Below are positions 10,534 through 23,470 of a stretch of DNA of 64,000 nt, piece by piece. Under the pieces are notes generated by a model. The model searched no databases, was not told the origin of the DNA, and saw only the letters and a list, made by a program, of their open reading frames with translations. The translations under genes and the position numbers were made by a program. Position 1 is the stretch's first letter. Every line of letters begins with the position of its first letter. The DNA lies in assembly GCA_001466705.2 (NCBI GenBank), contig LATX02000238.1:186001-250000 (forward strand), read 5' to 3'. The stretch comes from Moniliophthora roreri (taxonomy: Eukaryota; Basidiomycota; Agaricomycetes; Agaricales; Marasmiaceae).

Positions 10534-12189
10534 TCGAATATTGATAACAACTGCATGTGCCTAGTCATAGATACTGTGCCTTATAGATCTTTTCGCCCGT
10601 AATCCCATGCAGAAAGAAGTATGCAGGCCAATAGATTAGCGCCTTATACGATAACACTTGCTGGAGTTGTAACTAGCGCTCGCCGCCCGTCTCTTGTCTA
10701 CCACCACTGTGACTCGACTGATACGTTTGCTGTAGCACTCTCCTCAACCTCTTACTTCTTGAGTCCGTTTTCATTCCAGGTACTGCCTCACGATTCAAGT
10801 ATGCCTTTACTGAATCTCTTGATTCCTGTATAGTTAATTGTTTTCAGGACTTTGCGCAGAGCCATATCATCGAATACATTGGTCATTGACATGGGGCCAA
10901 GGGAAGAACTCGATTGGTGTAAGAGCATTTTGAGCTCTACTTTGAGAGTACAGCTTTACCTTGGAGCTGACACGACTTTTGGCGACTGGTGCGTTCCTTT
11001 TGAATATGCAGTACGATCCCTCACTGATCGATCACCAAAATCTCCAGAATATCTCGTAGGTTGGCCTTGTACCTCTGATGAATTGAAGACACGTACCCCG
11101 AGAATTTTTGAGTTCTGTCGGCCGCCACAGGACCTCTTCACATTTTTCGAGTCATTCCGATTCATCCGAGTCCTGGCATCTCGTGACATATCCCCACCAT
11201 CAATTGAATGGGGCCCTGGTCGACAAGTCCTGAATGCACCAACTTTCACTGTACGTTACCGGTCTGTGACTCATTTCAGCAATATGATCCTACCGCCTTG
11301 GGACCTGCTGCTTGGGAATGATTGATTCAACTCCAAATTAGTGGTGCATTTCTGCGTTGACGGAGCCGGTGTGTTGCTTTTCACTTTGTCGAAATTCAGA
11401 CTTCACCAACTTGTTCTTTTCTGCAACACAGATATCGTCCAGGCTTCGAGGACCCGCTCCATCCACAACCAAGCCATGTGTTCCTCCAGTGTCTCCGCAG
11501 CTATACAGAGATCGGCATGTTGGCTTGGCTTGCGTATGCAGTTCGGCACGAGCCTTGACTGATCGATCGTTAGTGGAAACACAGGGCTCGCGTTATTGAC
11601 TCGATCACTGTCAATCGAGTGGCTGTGGCTGTGTTGCATGTGGACCATGGTCCACGTGCTCCACGACCTCATAATGACTCGTTTTCTTCGCAACCGACGT
11701 CATAGCCCTTCGCAGTCGCACCACCGCCACAACACCCCACTCGATGGACTTCGAAATACCGACGTCGACCTATGCACCCCTACGACGCTTTCCGCATGGC
11801 TTACCTTGCCTGGACTGCGTGTTTGTGGTACGACAGTCGATTTTCGTGGAACAGCCTTTCTTACTGGCTTGCCGACGGAAGTGTACCGAGCCGCCGCCGA
11901 GTTAAAGCGAATGTATAGTATATGCCTTGCTTTGTCACGATCTGTAATCAACTTTCAGGACTCTGCACAGTCATGAATATAGCCGCTTTCCGTGAAGCCG
12001 TGCGAGGAGCGAGATTTCTGCTGGTTCTGTTCATGGTTTATGCGAAACTCGACACGGAGCTGAACTTTAGCGAGCAAATCTTCGGGCGCTTTCTCGAATC
12101 AAATTCCAAATATGGAAGGAGGCGGAGAAAATTACAGTATAAATTGAGGGGGATCCACTTTCCTCTCCATTCTAATTGCTCCATTACCA
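10534..12189. other. intergenic between the two sHSP genes
   Basis: A 157-residue frame at 10852-11325 and several shorter ones were considered, but they lack recognisable domains and have no support from splice structure. The last 100 bp carry promoter elements for copy 2. Confidence 0.45.
12091..12143 (+). promoter_or_regulatory. heat-shock-element-like motif and TATA box of sHSP copy 2
   Basis: TTCTCGAA (12091-12098) is an inverted TTCnnGAA pair as bound by heat-shock factor, and a further ATTCC follows at 12103-12107. A TATAAA at 12138-12143 lies 52 bp before the ATG at 12190. The arrangement suits heat-induced transcription; binding is inferred from the motif only. Confidence 0.5.
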
Positions 12190-13141
12190 ATGACCCCGAA
12201 ATCCGAGCCTTCATCCCCAACAAACGCTGCCAGTCTCGCACATTCCCCTTCACAATTACCAATGTCTGCATCCGACCAGCGCCTTGTGCTGCAACTCGCC
12301 ACAAACCTCGCACACCGCCTTTTGGAGCAGAAACAACACGCAGAATTGGAGAGAAGGAAATCGCAACTTAGAAACGGTACTAGTTGTTGGATGCCAAGGT
12401 ATGTACTCGCCACTCTAACTCACTGGCCAATGACTTATCTACTTCGATCTTTCAGAGTTGACATATTCGATGACCCGGACTCAGATAACATTGTTGCCCT
12501 CTTCGAACTACCTGGCGTACGACGAGAAGACGCCAGGGTCAACGTGATTGACGGTAAACTCGTCGTCGAGGGTGAACGGATCATGAGATTCAAACGGTCT
12601 TTCCGTCCCACCGGTGGCTGGGTCGAGAGCGACCAGCGTACTGTAGATGACGAAGGAAACGTGAATCACTCAGCAGCACAGGTACCCCGGTCAGTCGCGG
12701 AGCTCCGATATGGCAGGTTTAGGAGAGAATTCCCTCTCCCAGATGGCATCACGGTGAGTTTCTTCCCTACAGCATCCCATTGTTGCTCCATCACACGCAC
12801 TTTTGTTTGAGACGGCGGCTACTCAGATCCATGACTCCAAATGCAGTCAAAAGCTCTGATACCGCCGTTCAATTTTATTTTTGCCTGACTCCTTTCATCG
12901 CATTGCTTTGTTCCCTCCTTCTATATGAGTCGAACAAAAGGATTATGTTTACTGACTTGTTGTTTCCTCCTTACAGCCCTCGGACGTTCACGTGTTGCTC
13001 GAAAATGGCATGCTTCATATCCAGTGGCCTCGCCAAAAGCCTACTGGTACCAGCCCTAAACGTGCATTCAATGGACTAATAGATGAGTCAGCTTCTGCTA
13101 GGAAGCGTCCCAAAGCGTCCGGAAGCGGTTCCGCCCTCTAG
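12190..13141 (+). CDS. small heat-shock protein (Hsp20 / alpha-crystallin family), copy 2
   Basis: Three exons (12190-12398, 12456-12753, 12977-13141) give 223 residues. The N-terminal helix LATNLAHRLLEQKQHAEL is followed, after the first intron, by the alpha-crystallin domain: VDIFDDPDSDNIVALFELPG, RVNVIDGKLVVEGERIMRF, then RYGRFRREFPLPDGI, and VHVLLENGMLHIQWPR in exon 3. A basic tail (ARKRPKASGSGSAL) is longer than in copy 1. The second intron is 223 nt, long for this window. The two copies share gene structure, so they are a tandem duplication. The product should be an ATP-independent chaperone that binds unfolding proteins under stress. Confidence 0.9.
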
Positions 13142-16100
13142 TAAATCGCATGCGTCAGCTGCATGCGAGAGGCTGCTATATTCTACTCATCGATGATCGT
13201 TACGATGCTTTGTTGCTTATGTTTTATTTCACTGCTTCCCGAGATGCAGGTACATCATTATCACGGCGCCATTGTTCTTTATGCTTTATGTGCCTCTTGC
13301 AATCTGTTATCCACAACACGGGTCTTGACAGGCTGTTGTCCTCGTTTCTGATGGGCAGCAGGTTTACTTATAATTGGTTTCATGGAGATTTTTTTTTCGT
13401 ATTGGACTATCATATATAGGCTCTGTCATTCTATGGTTCATTATGTACTATTGTTCATTATCTATCTACTTCATTATCATACATGTAGCGTTACCATCTT
13501 GCTCATTCATACTGTATCTTTACCCACTATTACAGCGAGTCTTGAAATACGACAAAATCAGCGCCTCGAAGAGTTGTTTTGTTTCACCTGTCTTGGAGTT
13601 GTGATTACTACCCTTGGACAGACACCAGTGCTTTGATTAAGTGCAGCGAGGTCCCTGTTCTGAGACATGACTCGGGTTTAGAGGCGAAAGCACCAAGTTC
13701 AATCAAAGGGGAAGGAAGGGTCCAGGTAGTTGAGTGATAGGAGTACCAGTGATAGAAGTCTAGATCATCATCTTATGGCGTCTCTTCCAGCAGACAATGG
13801 CAGTTGTCTTTGAAGATGACTCGCTCATTTGATATCCACGGGATTTGAAAAGACACTCGTCACAGCAGCAGACCGGCGGTGATATATAAACAACTCCTTG
13901 AAAACCGTCGGTACCGTCGAGTACACACTGTTATCAGAGTCAACTTGGGCTATTGCCAATGTCAGGGTACTGAAACACTGAGTTGAGAAAGAGTATACAG
14001 CAACATGTCAATCTGTCGACATTCCGTCCCGAGTACTGGTGATAGAAATTCAGCCCAAGTGTATATCGTATCTCAACATACCTGGCATGTTATCAACCAG
14101 AAGCATCACCCTAACCCCCTTTATTTCGTGCAAGCACTCAGGACCCGATTCAAACCCTATCAACCTCAGCGTCTTCCTCAACCCCTTCCTCATCTCCGTC
14201 CAGGACGTCTATACATTCTAGTTGTTCATGAGGCACTGTAGCCTACTGAGCACATCTTCAAATAACTGTAACTGGCCAGACCGAACCTCAAGAATCGAGA
14301 GGGTTCTAGTCCAAGAGGCAGTTATCCAATCCCTGACGTCTCTGAGCGCGGAAGCGCGAGATGATGACCGATGACAGACAGCTTCTGCATTCCACGATGC
14401 TCAGGGGGTTTGCGGTCGAGAGATAGCCAAAACCAGTGAGCTCTAGAATGTATCTCGAAGCGAGGAAAGTGCCAGGAATGGTGAGGCCTGATGAGGTGAT
14501 TGAGGTGTTGCCATAAATGTCCATGAACTCTGTATAGCGTGATAGCTATTGCGTCAGTCGTAAAAGGTCGAATCTCCCTTGCGATCGGGGGAGACGTACG
14601 GCAGTGCACCGGGCTCATAGTATGAACCCGGTACACTGCCGTGTGTCTCATAATCTTCAATTTCAAAGGTCTGCGCTCGATCAAGGCGGCAGAATAGAGC
14701 TGCGCACTGGCTTGGAACACGCAAATAGGAAGTGCGAGTGACAAATAAGCATCGTGAGCCTACTCGATCATGTCCATAGCCTACTGCTTGGGCTATTTCG
14801 GACTCCAAGGGACATCTACTAGATCTAAGAACATTCATGTCGATTGGTGAGCGCATGAGACCCATAATGTTGCTCTGCTTTCGTTTCGAACACCGGTCGC
14901 AAAAGGTAGGTCCCTCTACGCGCGGTAGTATTGTAATCCGAGTCAGACTGAGATAATGTCGTAATATACCTGTAAAAGATACCCTAGTATTGGGTACCAG
15001 CGTGAGGTCAGTGAAAGTTTACCTGGAAGCGTGGTAGTGACTGGTGGGAGAAAGCGAGTAGTCCTGAGCGCTTACTATGCTGACCAAAGCTTTCTCGACC
15101 ACCATCATCAACGGAACCACTCGAACACATCCCACAGGGACCAGCGTGGGTTTACATTCAGAAAAAATGTGAATTCTGTGAGTACATTTCTCCTCTCTTC
15201 TCTCATCCCTTCTGAAACTTTAAAACTCAGCGTACTTGGAGTTGAACCAACTTCAAGGCTGAAGGACGCTTTAGAATCGGATAAAGATATCTTCGGAGCA
15301 GGCATTCGTATGTTCTCTTAGCTATGTATTCTGAGATCCGGATTCTCAATCTTGGACTTTTTCCCCCCAAAATTCCCTAGCTCCGAACTGGGCAATTGAT
15401 CTCGAATCCTCAAAGTCAGATCGTAGAAGCACGGTCTACTTATACTCTAGACCCGTTCACTCGCCTTCGACTATGGCCGTAGTCTACCATTGCGTATACT
15501 TCACTGCATTTGAACCGTATTGAAGGGACCACGATTGCAATTGTAATTGTCTCAAGATTCCAGTATCATATATCTCTTTCAATCTCTAAAATAAGCATCG
15601 TGCATCGAGAACTGTACACTGTAAGCTGAATAATATCAGCAGAATCATAACCATTTCCAAGTTATAGCTTCGCTGGGACAAGCTGTAAGCGACGAAAGCC
15701 CTTGTATGCAAAATATGGAGACAAAAAGTGATCCGCCCGCCCGTCAACATAAATCCCGCTACACGTAGTTGAATCGCATCCGCCTGGTGTAGTACAGTAA
15801 AGAAGCATCATCCACGCTGGTGCGCACTGTACTTTGAAAGAATGGTATGACCAAGCCCTGAGATGTCTTTCGAGGATGAATGCTAGACGGTGCATGGTCG
15901 TCAGACATGAAGCTCTGGGATCCAACGAAGGGTACACCCACCATTTAGGAAGACCTGCTCTTCTGACAAATACCGCCCAAAATTGTCTAAAAGCTCTCAA
16001 GAAGCGATATGTGGGAATATCTATTGACGAAAGCTTCTTTCCGCCCAAGCTCCAAGCATTAATCCGCTGTGTCAGTCGGGTGGAATTGATCCCGGGCACA

Positions 16101-17822
16101 ACGCTCTTCAGCAGTTCATGAATTAAGGCTGAAGTTACTTGTCAATAGTCGGCTTCGGACGAGAGGAGGCTTCGTACCGGAATGTCTCTCGGAGTACCCC
16201 AAAAAGTCCTTCGACGATCATTGTCTGCTTACTCTTCCGTGGAATCGATAGCTGTAAAGAACCAAGTTTAGATACAACACGAATTCATAGGTGCTGGAAC
16301 ATGCATCAGACATATGATCCCCGCTTGTGATTACACATCCAACCAAGCACGAATACAACCCCCGGAATGAGATCCCGGCCTTTACAGACCACGTACCCCA
16401 TTCTCCAGATTGTATCCGGACCTAACTTGAGGTAAGTCGATCATTCATGAATGAGCGAGCGTAGCCTAACCTGTGAGAACGGGGTTAATTAGTTAGTACT
16501 AACACCGCAACGTACGAGGATCATACCTGAAGGTCTTATTTAAGAGTCAAGAAAATTCGAAATCATCCTTCTTTACCAGTCAGTCAGGATACAACGCTAC
16601 TGTAGCCGAGATTGCAGCCGGTTCCTTACTGGCGTGATTTCCACAGTGAGTTGCGGTGTCATGAAGTATTACAAGGTGAGACAAGGTTAGACTCACTAGC
16701 ACAGAGTGCACGTTGTCGCACCAACAGTTGCATAACCTCGTTCTACCCGAGTTCGTCCATCATCTGATCTGAAATGGCCACTTCACGAACTCACTGTCAG
16801 CGCTTATCAGCAAGAGGCGAAATATTGGACGTACTCAGTTGTCCGTTGGCTTATCTCTGTTCGTTATTTACAGTTTTTGACGTCGAGGCTGTGATACAAT
16901 CTTGGGTCTTCCAGATCGGCCAGAACGTTGGTGCCTGGGTTACGATGCCACCCTGTTGGCATCAGCGAAAACCGGTCACGCTCTTGCTGAAGGGGATACC
17001 CTCTTCTTCCCGGTCAAGAGAAGTATCCCATATCGTCACCTCTTGAGGGGGCAAGCGTCAAGCCAGGAGTACACTTGCAGTGGAGACGAAACACCCTGTG
17101 CAGTGGAAAGTCGAATATACACACCTCGAGCATGGTAGTTGGCCTACCAGCATAGCGTGCGCTTGGACAAGCTCTCTCCGATGTCAGCAGACGCCGATGA
17201 GTTCTTCCAGATAAGGCCCTTGCTCAGGTGTAACGTATCGGCCCCTCAGTTTGTATTGGCAAAACGGCTGTACGCGGATGAGTCCTTGTGTACGGCATCA
17301 TCGTACGTGCCGCACTTGTCGAAGTTGAGCTATAGTCTTCGCATATCAACTGCACGAGTTCTTGAGCGTCAGCGATATCTGACCATCCGTACGAGTACGA
17401 ATCAAATTTGCGAGAAGAATCATCCATTAAAAATCAACTGTTTCATCAAGGATAAAAGCTGGATAAGGGCGAACTAGTTTCAATGCCCTGAATTGCGATA
17501 GATTAATGACTACGCACCAGATAGCCCTTTAGCATTGTTATAATACATCGTGAATCTCATTATCCTCCGGGCCACAAGAACTACCTGTGAATGAGGTCCT
17601 TGCTGAGATTATTCGGACGTGTGATCACTGTTAGCACCTGTGCCGTCGAGACTGATGGAATTCGAGTGAAACTTGGCCTCTACTGCAACCTTGAGCTCGC
17701 GAATGGGAAATTTGAGAAAAGCAGCGAAGACTAGTACCTAGTCTGGAGTAAGTCAGACCGTGGAAACCTTCAGGTGACGCTTTCTACAGTGACGGCGAAA
17801 AAACTACCCAAAAATGGAGTAG
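13142..17822. other. gene-poor region
   Basis: No gene could be supported in this 4.7 kb. Frames at 14322-14744 (minus), 15662-16099 (minus), 15834-16121 (plus) and 16774-17046 (plus) have no domain, no consistent splice structure and atypical composition. The only striking structure is the inverted repeat at 14591-14649. Confidence 0.45.
14591..14649. repeat. 59-bp near-perfect palindrome
   Basis: Two 29-bp arms (14591-14619 and 14621-14649) are inverted copies around a single central base. The arms differ at four positions, all transitions. The core is ACGGCAGTG...CACTGCCGT. It could extrude as a hairpin or be a terminal-repeat relic. Confidence 0.8.
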
Positions 17823-18515
17823 TCAGTGTGGCCACTTCTTAGTCAGCCATCAGCCGCGCCCGCTTTCCCTTTTTGGTGACACTTCCCGCCAGCCCGATCA
17901 GGAAGCGAGTATGATCTGGACACCTTCTACGTCTTGTCAGCATCATGGCATAGTGGATATGCTTATAAGCGTAGAGAAGCTTTGTCATAGCCACGGTTCA
18001 ATCCTTTTAGGAGCCAGTTTTTTTTTTTTTTTTTTGAAGACCGTGTAGCGGTCTGCGGCGCGAAGCAGGGCTAGGTTAGGGGTTCGGGTTCGGGGTTAGA
18101 GATAGGTAGTGCGCTCAAGGGTAAGTTCCTTCGCTTGCAAAGGACTTACCCTTGAGCGGTTAGGGCTTGAACCTAGGCTGAGACAGTTAGGGTTAGGCGT
18201 TAGGGGTTCAGGTTAGGGGTTTGTGGTTGGTTAGAGGGGGGTGCAGGGGGGGAACGCCCCGCAAGAGGGTTAGGGATTAGAGGATATTTCAAGGGGGGGG
18301 TGCAGGGGGGAACGCCCTGCAGTTTAGGGTTTGGGGTTAGGGGTTAGGTTTAGCTTTTTATACACTCAAATTTAATTATAGAACCATTTTTTTAAAACTT
18401 AGGGTTGAGCTCAGAATCACTCAGAAAAGTGTCAGGGCAGGTCGTGTTGCCTTATTAGGGTGTTGATAGGGCGCGGGAAAAGCGCTGATGGCTGACTAAG
18501 AAGTGGCCACACTGA
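17823..18515. mobile_element. non-autonomous DNA element (MITE-like) with 32-bp terminal inverted repeats
   Basis: The left end (17823-17854, starting TCAGTGTGGCCACTTCTTAG) and the right end (18484-18515) are perfect 32-bp inverted repeats. A weaker match (GGAGT / ACTCC, then CCA / TGG) continues about 15 bp further out, so the true ends may be slightly wider. The 693-bp body has no coding frame. It contains an 18-T run near 18018, G-rich telomere-like TTAGGG variants, a 47-bp hairpin (18112-18158) with CGCTCAAGGGTAAGT arms, and two copies of GTGCAGGGGGG followed by AACGCCC. No clear target-site duplication was found. Confidence 0.8.
18069..18350 (+). repeat. degenerate telomere-like (TTAGGG) repeats inside the element
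   Basis: Variants such as GGTTAGGGG, GTTAGGGTTAGG, GGTTAGGGATTAG and GGGGTTAGGGGTTAGG recur between unique blocks. The plus strand is the G-rich strand. The array is broken and flanked by inverted repeats and ordinary sequence on both sides, so it is interstitial, not a chromosome end. Confidence 0.75.
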
Positions 18516-18830
18516 GCACTCCCAAAATGGCAGGTGCTCCGAAAAAGTACACCAAGCGCACGAGCGACCTTCCCTCGCTGAGTGTCGAGGCCACTCCTCC
18601 TGCTGCAGACCCCCAATTTCTCTCAGGTTTTGAGACTAGCATATTCCTAGGCTACCGCTACTCCTGTATACAGGAAAAGATGGATCCAGAACCATTCGGG
18701 GCATATTATCGGTTTTCGCCGTAGCTCTGGCAGGAAAAAAAATCTGATTCTCTGACTCCTTATATGCCTATCTCCAGTCTGGCTAAGAAGTCATTGCTCG
18801 CAAAGTATAAGGAAATAAAAAGGAATCCTT

Positions 18831-18914
18831 AGCCCACCGCGAGGGTCGAACTCGCAGCCTTCAGATCCCGCCTTAATAAGAGTCTGACGCTCTATCCGAT
18901 TGAGCTAGGCGGGC
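18831..18914 (-). tRNA. tRNA-Lys(CTT) with a 10-nt intron
   Basis: Read on the minus strand from 18914, the acceptor GCCCGCC pairs with GGTGGGC near the 3' end. The D stem is GCTC/GAGC, and the T arm is GCGAG-TTCGACC-CTCGC. The anticodon stem CAGA/TCTG encloses the anticodon CTT in CTCTTA, followed by a 10-nt intron (TTAAGGCGGG) at the canonical position one base 3' of the anticodon. Mature length would be about 74 nt. It decodes AAG lysine codons. It lies about 315 bp from the end of the inverted-repeat element. Confidence 0.93.
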
Positions 18915-21900
18915 CTTATTCAAGAGAATGGCCAAGCATTTATAGATCCATACCTGTCCACTTGTATTCGAAAAGCAATGCTTTGACGCTGTATTGATAG
19001 TCCTTTGTTATAAAAGGGCTCAAATAAATCGACAGAAAAATTTGACCCTCGTCGCAAGAGCCAGAACGACATCACCCCCCAGATCCGCGGACGAATTTTC
19101 AATTGGTAGCCATTTGAGCTTCTGACAGAAAATGACACATCGAGTGATAAGGTTTCGAATCTTGTAAAAAGGGTGCGGGAGCGAGGGATCAGAAGTCCGG
19201 GAATATGTCCAATGTTCAATTGAAGAATTAAGATTAGGTTCGATGTTTGCTATTGGATGAGAGCTAGTGTAGTCGACTCGATCACCCGACATCCTCAAGA
19301 GCATCCTCAAGAGCGCCCACAAGTAGACCCTTGAGGCAGTGGCGCCACATCTTTCGGCAAGGGCTATACAGTACCTTGCATCCGACTCGAGATTCTAAAT
19401 GGAGTCGATTTCGAAGCCACCCATCGGAACATGATGCTGAGGAGAGATTGAAGTTACCAGATGTTGGAGCGCAACCTGATAGTCGATCGGTGAATGGCCC
19501 GAATTCAAAACAGAGTGAACTCTGAGACCAGTAGACGTGTTAGATTTGGACAAGTATCAATCTCGCTGCGCAGTACAGAAGGTGGAAGATTAATCAGTGA
19601 GAAATTCCGGACGGCAGATTGTCGACCCCAGTTGGCGGTCAGTCGTCGCGTAGCTGTTTCCCAGAGCATCACCGATTGTCCACAAGACAAACGATAAAAT
19701 TGGTGGTCCAGTGGATCTAGGGAAACGGTAATGGATGCGAAATGTGGTTCTAAATCCGGGTTTTGCCTCCTGATATTTCGCAGGATTTTAGCAATTCTTG
19801 AACACTAATAGAGGTCACTTGCAAAAACTGGGGTTCCAGACCAGGTCGTTCCAAAGTTTGGGCGAAACCCGGAATTTTTCAGAAAGACGCTATGGTATAT
19901 GCATCAGGGGTCCTGCGTATCGCCTCATGTGGGAAATGACCGCTTGAACTGATAAAAAGAGAAAAAGGTCGGCACAAAAACTGGGGGACCACTGTCAGCT
20001 GGAATGTTGTGTACACGAGGTTGAGGTGCCTTTCTACTCACGCCTTTCATTCAAGGCATGAAAGTTACTTGAGGTTGAAGGGGCTTAAACGTATTAACCG
20101 AGTGCGCTGTCCCCTGAAGAGCGGGTGAGGTCTGCGCAGGGTATACGCAATCCAATGGCACCAATGGCACGCCCCGATTTTGTCGGCTGAGAAAAGTATA
20201 CATGAGATAGACGAAGGCATCTTGTGACGAACCTGAATGCACCTACTATTGTCAGGGTCATACCATACCAATTCGATGGGGTACGTCCGCAGGCGACGGT
20301 GGACGCCGAAGCGGCGCGGGCAAAGGTGCAGAGGCAAACTCCAAGCCACTTTGTTCTTTGGGTCATCTTTCCATGGATGAGTGCCTGGTCAGTGTACAAG
20401 TAGCACGAGCCTCACCATTTATCCCTGGCTCTTTCCATTGCCTAGGCCCTCAATCAGCCCCAATTCGGTATCTGTTAGCCGGACAGTGCGTCCAGCACTA
20501 CCTTCGGAACCTTCTCCGACATGCACTCTCCTTCGTCGGACTGTTGGACTGTTGAACTGTCGGACTCACGTCTTTTTGGGTGTAGACATCAGGGATGCGA
20601 GTCACGAAAACAAAGCATGGCGACGCCGCGTTTTTCTGTTATCATCCCTGGTAACTCCAGAGAAAAAATCAACGCTAGACCCATGGGATAACACCAGGAC
20701 AGGAATCGACAGTATGTATGTAGGCCCCCCCTTGTCACGGTCCTTCCCATCGGATTAACTAGAGAAGATCAGAAACTATAGTTTTGAGGTGGTGCACAAG
20801 GGATCGTCCCACTGGCGTGGATTATGCTTTTTCTGTTATCTTTCCAGTTCCAACCAAAATGCCGGCCCCAATCAGTCAGTGAAAACTTACCTGATATCAG
20901 AAGGACACCATGAGCCACCACCCGCAATGAGATGGACGTCACACGGCTCTACGCCCGTGAGTCGTGGATTGCAAGTTTGGAGCGCGTCGTGAAGAAGGCG
21001 GAAAATGGCCTATCCGGTCGGTGAATTTAAAAAAGTTGGATGCTGGGCCGCTTACGGTAGCTCGCTTCGTTTGCGCTTAGCCAACATACACGTGCAGAGG
21101 TAAATCGGAAGATCCCGAACGACGAGTTTTCCTTTGGTCCATCAAGTCGTCGTCAAGGTCGAAAAACGATGCAAGCCCAAAGCCTGAGGTCCGAGGGAAT
21201 TTAAGAAGAATCCGGGGTGTATAATACTGGAGACCAGTGAGTATTTTCAGTCTATGATGGCATAGTTCCATTGTCTGACTTTTTTCAGCAGTTCTAATTG
21301 GCCAGTGTTACTCCCTGCTCAGGGTTGACACCTCAATGCGAAAAAAAAAGTCAGAGTTCCCGGTCTCAGTCGAAAAGGGACCTTGAGGCATGATGCATGA
21401 TGAGCCTTATTACTGTGTACGTCTTCTGTTACTTAGAACCCCCTTCTCGAGCTTACTACATCACCCATTCCGCTAGCTTCTTGAGCCGCCTGTCCGGTGT
21501 ACCAGCTATCTCCTAACGGGCCCCAGTGTGAAGATATTAAGATGGAAGGGCTAAAGAATTCCTCGTACCTTACCTACCTTACCAGGGCAAACGATCGTGA
21601 GCTTTTCTGGTTTCAATACAACAATCAAGACTGCCACCATTAACACCGATTTTCGGTCCGTGCTCCTCGGCGACACCTTCATGAGCCCCTCAAACCACCA
21701 GCATCGAATCGGCTTTGAGGGAAATACCGGTCCAGACTCGTAGGTGACTAGTGGGAGACCCCGCCTCCTCACAATCTTCCGCCCAGTTTCTTCCGTGATT
21801 GACAAATTGGGAATGTGATAGTGCCGGCTTAGGACTGGATTTTCCGGATACATGCTACTGCTTGCCGTGGACGGTGAGGACTCCATTTCGAGTTGCCCTC

Positions 21901-23470
21901 GGAAAGCTAAATTGTTGTATCACCGGTTTTCCGGTTCTCATTCTACAGGAAATGGGACCCGGGATGATCAATTAAGACTCTGAAACGACATCATGAAACG
22001 ATGGCAATTCTAATGGTGGCATCTCACTCTAACGATCGTCATCATTTGCATTCTCAAGCTACGACTTCGATTACGAAAATTGGTGCATGTGTTCTGGGGA
22101 TTATTATCATCCTTTTGGTCCGGGAGGAGACCGTAGCGGTGATGAGGATGTTCTCGATCGATGGGCCAATAGTGTTCCACGCGCGCCTTCCGAGTCCGGT
22201 TCTTTGGAAGCGACGTGCTTCTTCCGTTTCTTGGAATTCTGTGGCGAGAAGGAAAGCCCATTCTGAGCTTGAAAAGAGGGACAAGCTTCTCCCGCACGTT
22301 CTGGACCCGTTTGCGTAGCCAGGAATTGGGGAATCGGGAGTAGCTTCAGACAGTCGAGATGGGAGAGCAATTTGACGCACGTTAGCCCAGGACGTCGATG
22401 ATAGGGCATCTTGGGAGACTCAGGCTAAGAGGCGGATTCATATCTCGCGTATGATGATGCTAAAAGTGATCAGCTTTGTTTTCGGCATCACCGGTATGTT
22501 GAATCGCAGCTCTTCAGGAACCTTGCGATGTTCCTCTATGTATGTTGTAGTCACATTTGGTGGCCAGACCGAACATATGCTTGTATAGTTAGGCTTGTGC
22601 CTCGTTCTCAACCTTTGCGTTTCACAAAGGAGTAATCTCATTCAATCAGTGACATTAGTGCTCCAGATTCCTGCAACAACGGGCTTGCAATTCCTCAGTA
22701 CTTTGACCGATTTCTGGGCAGGGAAAACCTGCAGAGTGGGACCCAGTGACTGGGCAGAGGCATGTCCTACCCTGGGATGCCGTCGATGTGTCTGAGAACA
22801 CGGTGTGAATCAATTAATATTCGAGAGAGCCACCAGAACTGCTTTAGTCTTAGGTTTATTAGTGTCCCTCGGCCTGTTTAGCCAACTCATGTTAAACATG
22901 AAGATGAAGCTTGAAGCGGAAATCCACAGCTCCACTAAAACCTTGTTGAATTTCACGAGCCATTGCGGAAGACAATCCGATATTGGTGAAGCACCACATC
23001 GACCGTATCTATAGTTAGCCGAATGGTGAATTGGAAAGTAGACCAATTAAGACGGATCCTGCAGCTGTCTGAACTCCCTTATAGTGGCGTTCAGCCTGAG
23101 CCGATTTTAAATGACTGATACTGACATTCTAGAACACTTAACAGCATCGAACAGCATTTGAAGGTAGCGTGGGCAACTCTCGCAACACGGCTCACGTTGG
23201 CAAAGGACGCCGGGCTAAACGGAGTGCTTGGTACCCTAATGCCACCTGCGAAATCTGATAGACCATTCCACGTGGGGCGGTTTGCCACGAGGCCAATAGT
23301 CCCGAGAACACACGTGGGGGCCGAAGTGGTCCTGGCCTTGGTCCAAGTTCGGTCCTGACTTCGGACTCGATTACCGTTCCGGGTTGCGTTCCTTCGTGAT
23401 CTCAGCTTAGTATTTATTATTCGTCGTGCTATCATGGCTCTCTTGTTCCGTATAGCCCACGACCTCGACC
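18915..23470. other. gene-poor region
   Basis: No frame here could be joined into a credible gene. The best single frame is 21551-21886 on the minus strand (111 residues starting MESSPSTASSSMYPENPV, with a hydrophobic VLMVAVLIVVL stretch). It has a possible donor at its end but I could not find matching exons. A 101-residue minus frame at 20094-20399 is similarly unsupported. Both may be lineage-specific genes or chance. Confidence 0.4.

Noticed and set aside
10852..11325. 157-residue frame between the sHSP genes
   Set aside because: No recognisable domain, no splice partners, and an equally long frame on the opposite strand; treated as chance.
15662..16121. Overlapping 145-aa and 95-aa frames on opposite strands
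   Set aside because: Neither shows a domain or splice logic; at most one could be real and there is no basis to choose.
18069..18350. Chromosome-end telomere
   Set aside because: The TTAGGG variants are degenerate, interrupted, and enclosed by inverted repeats with a tRNA and genes on the far side.
21551..21886. 111-residue minus-strand frame starting MESSPSTASSS
   Set aside because: A possible first exon with a hydrophobic stretch, but no continuing exon could be found.
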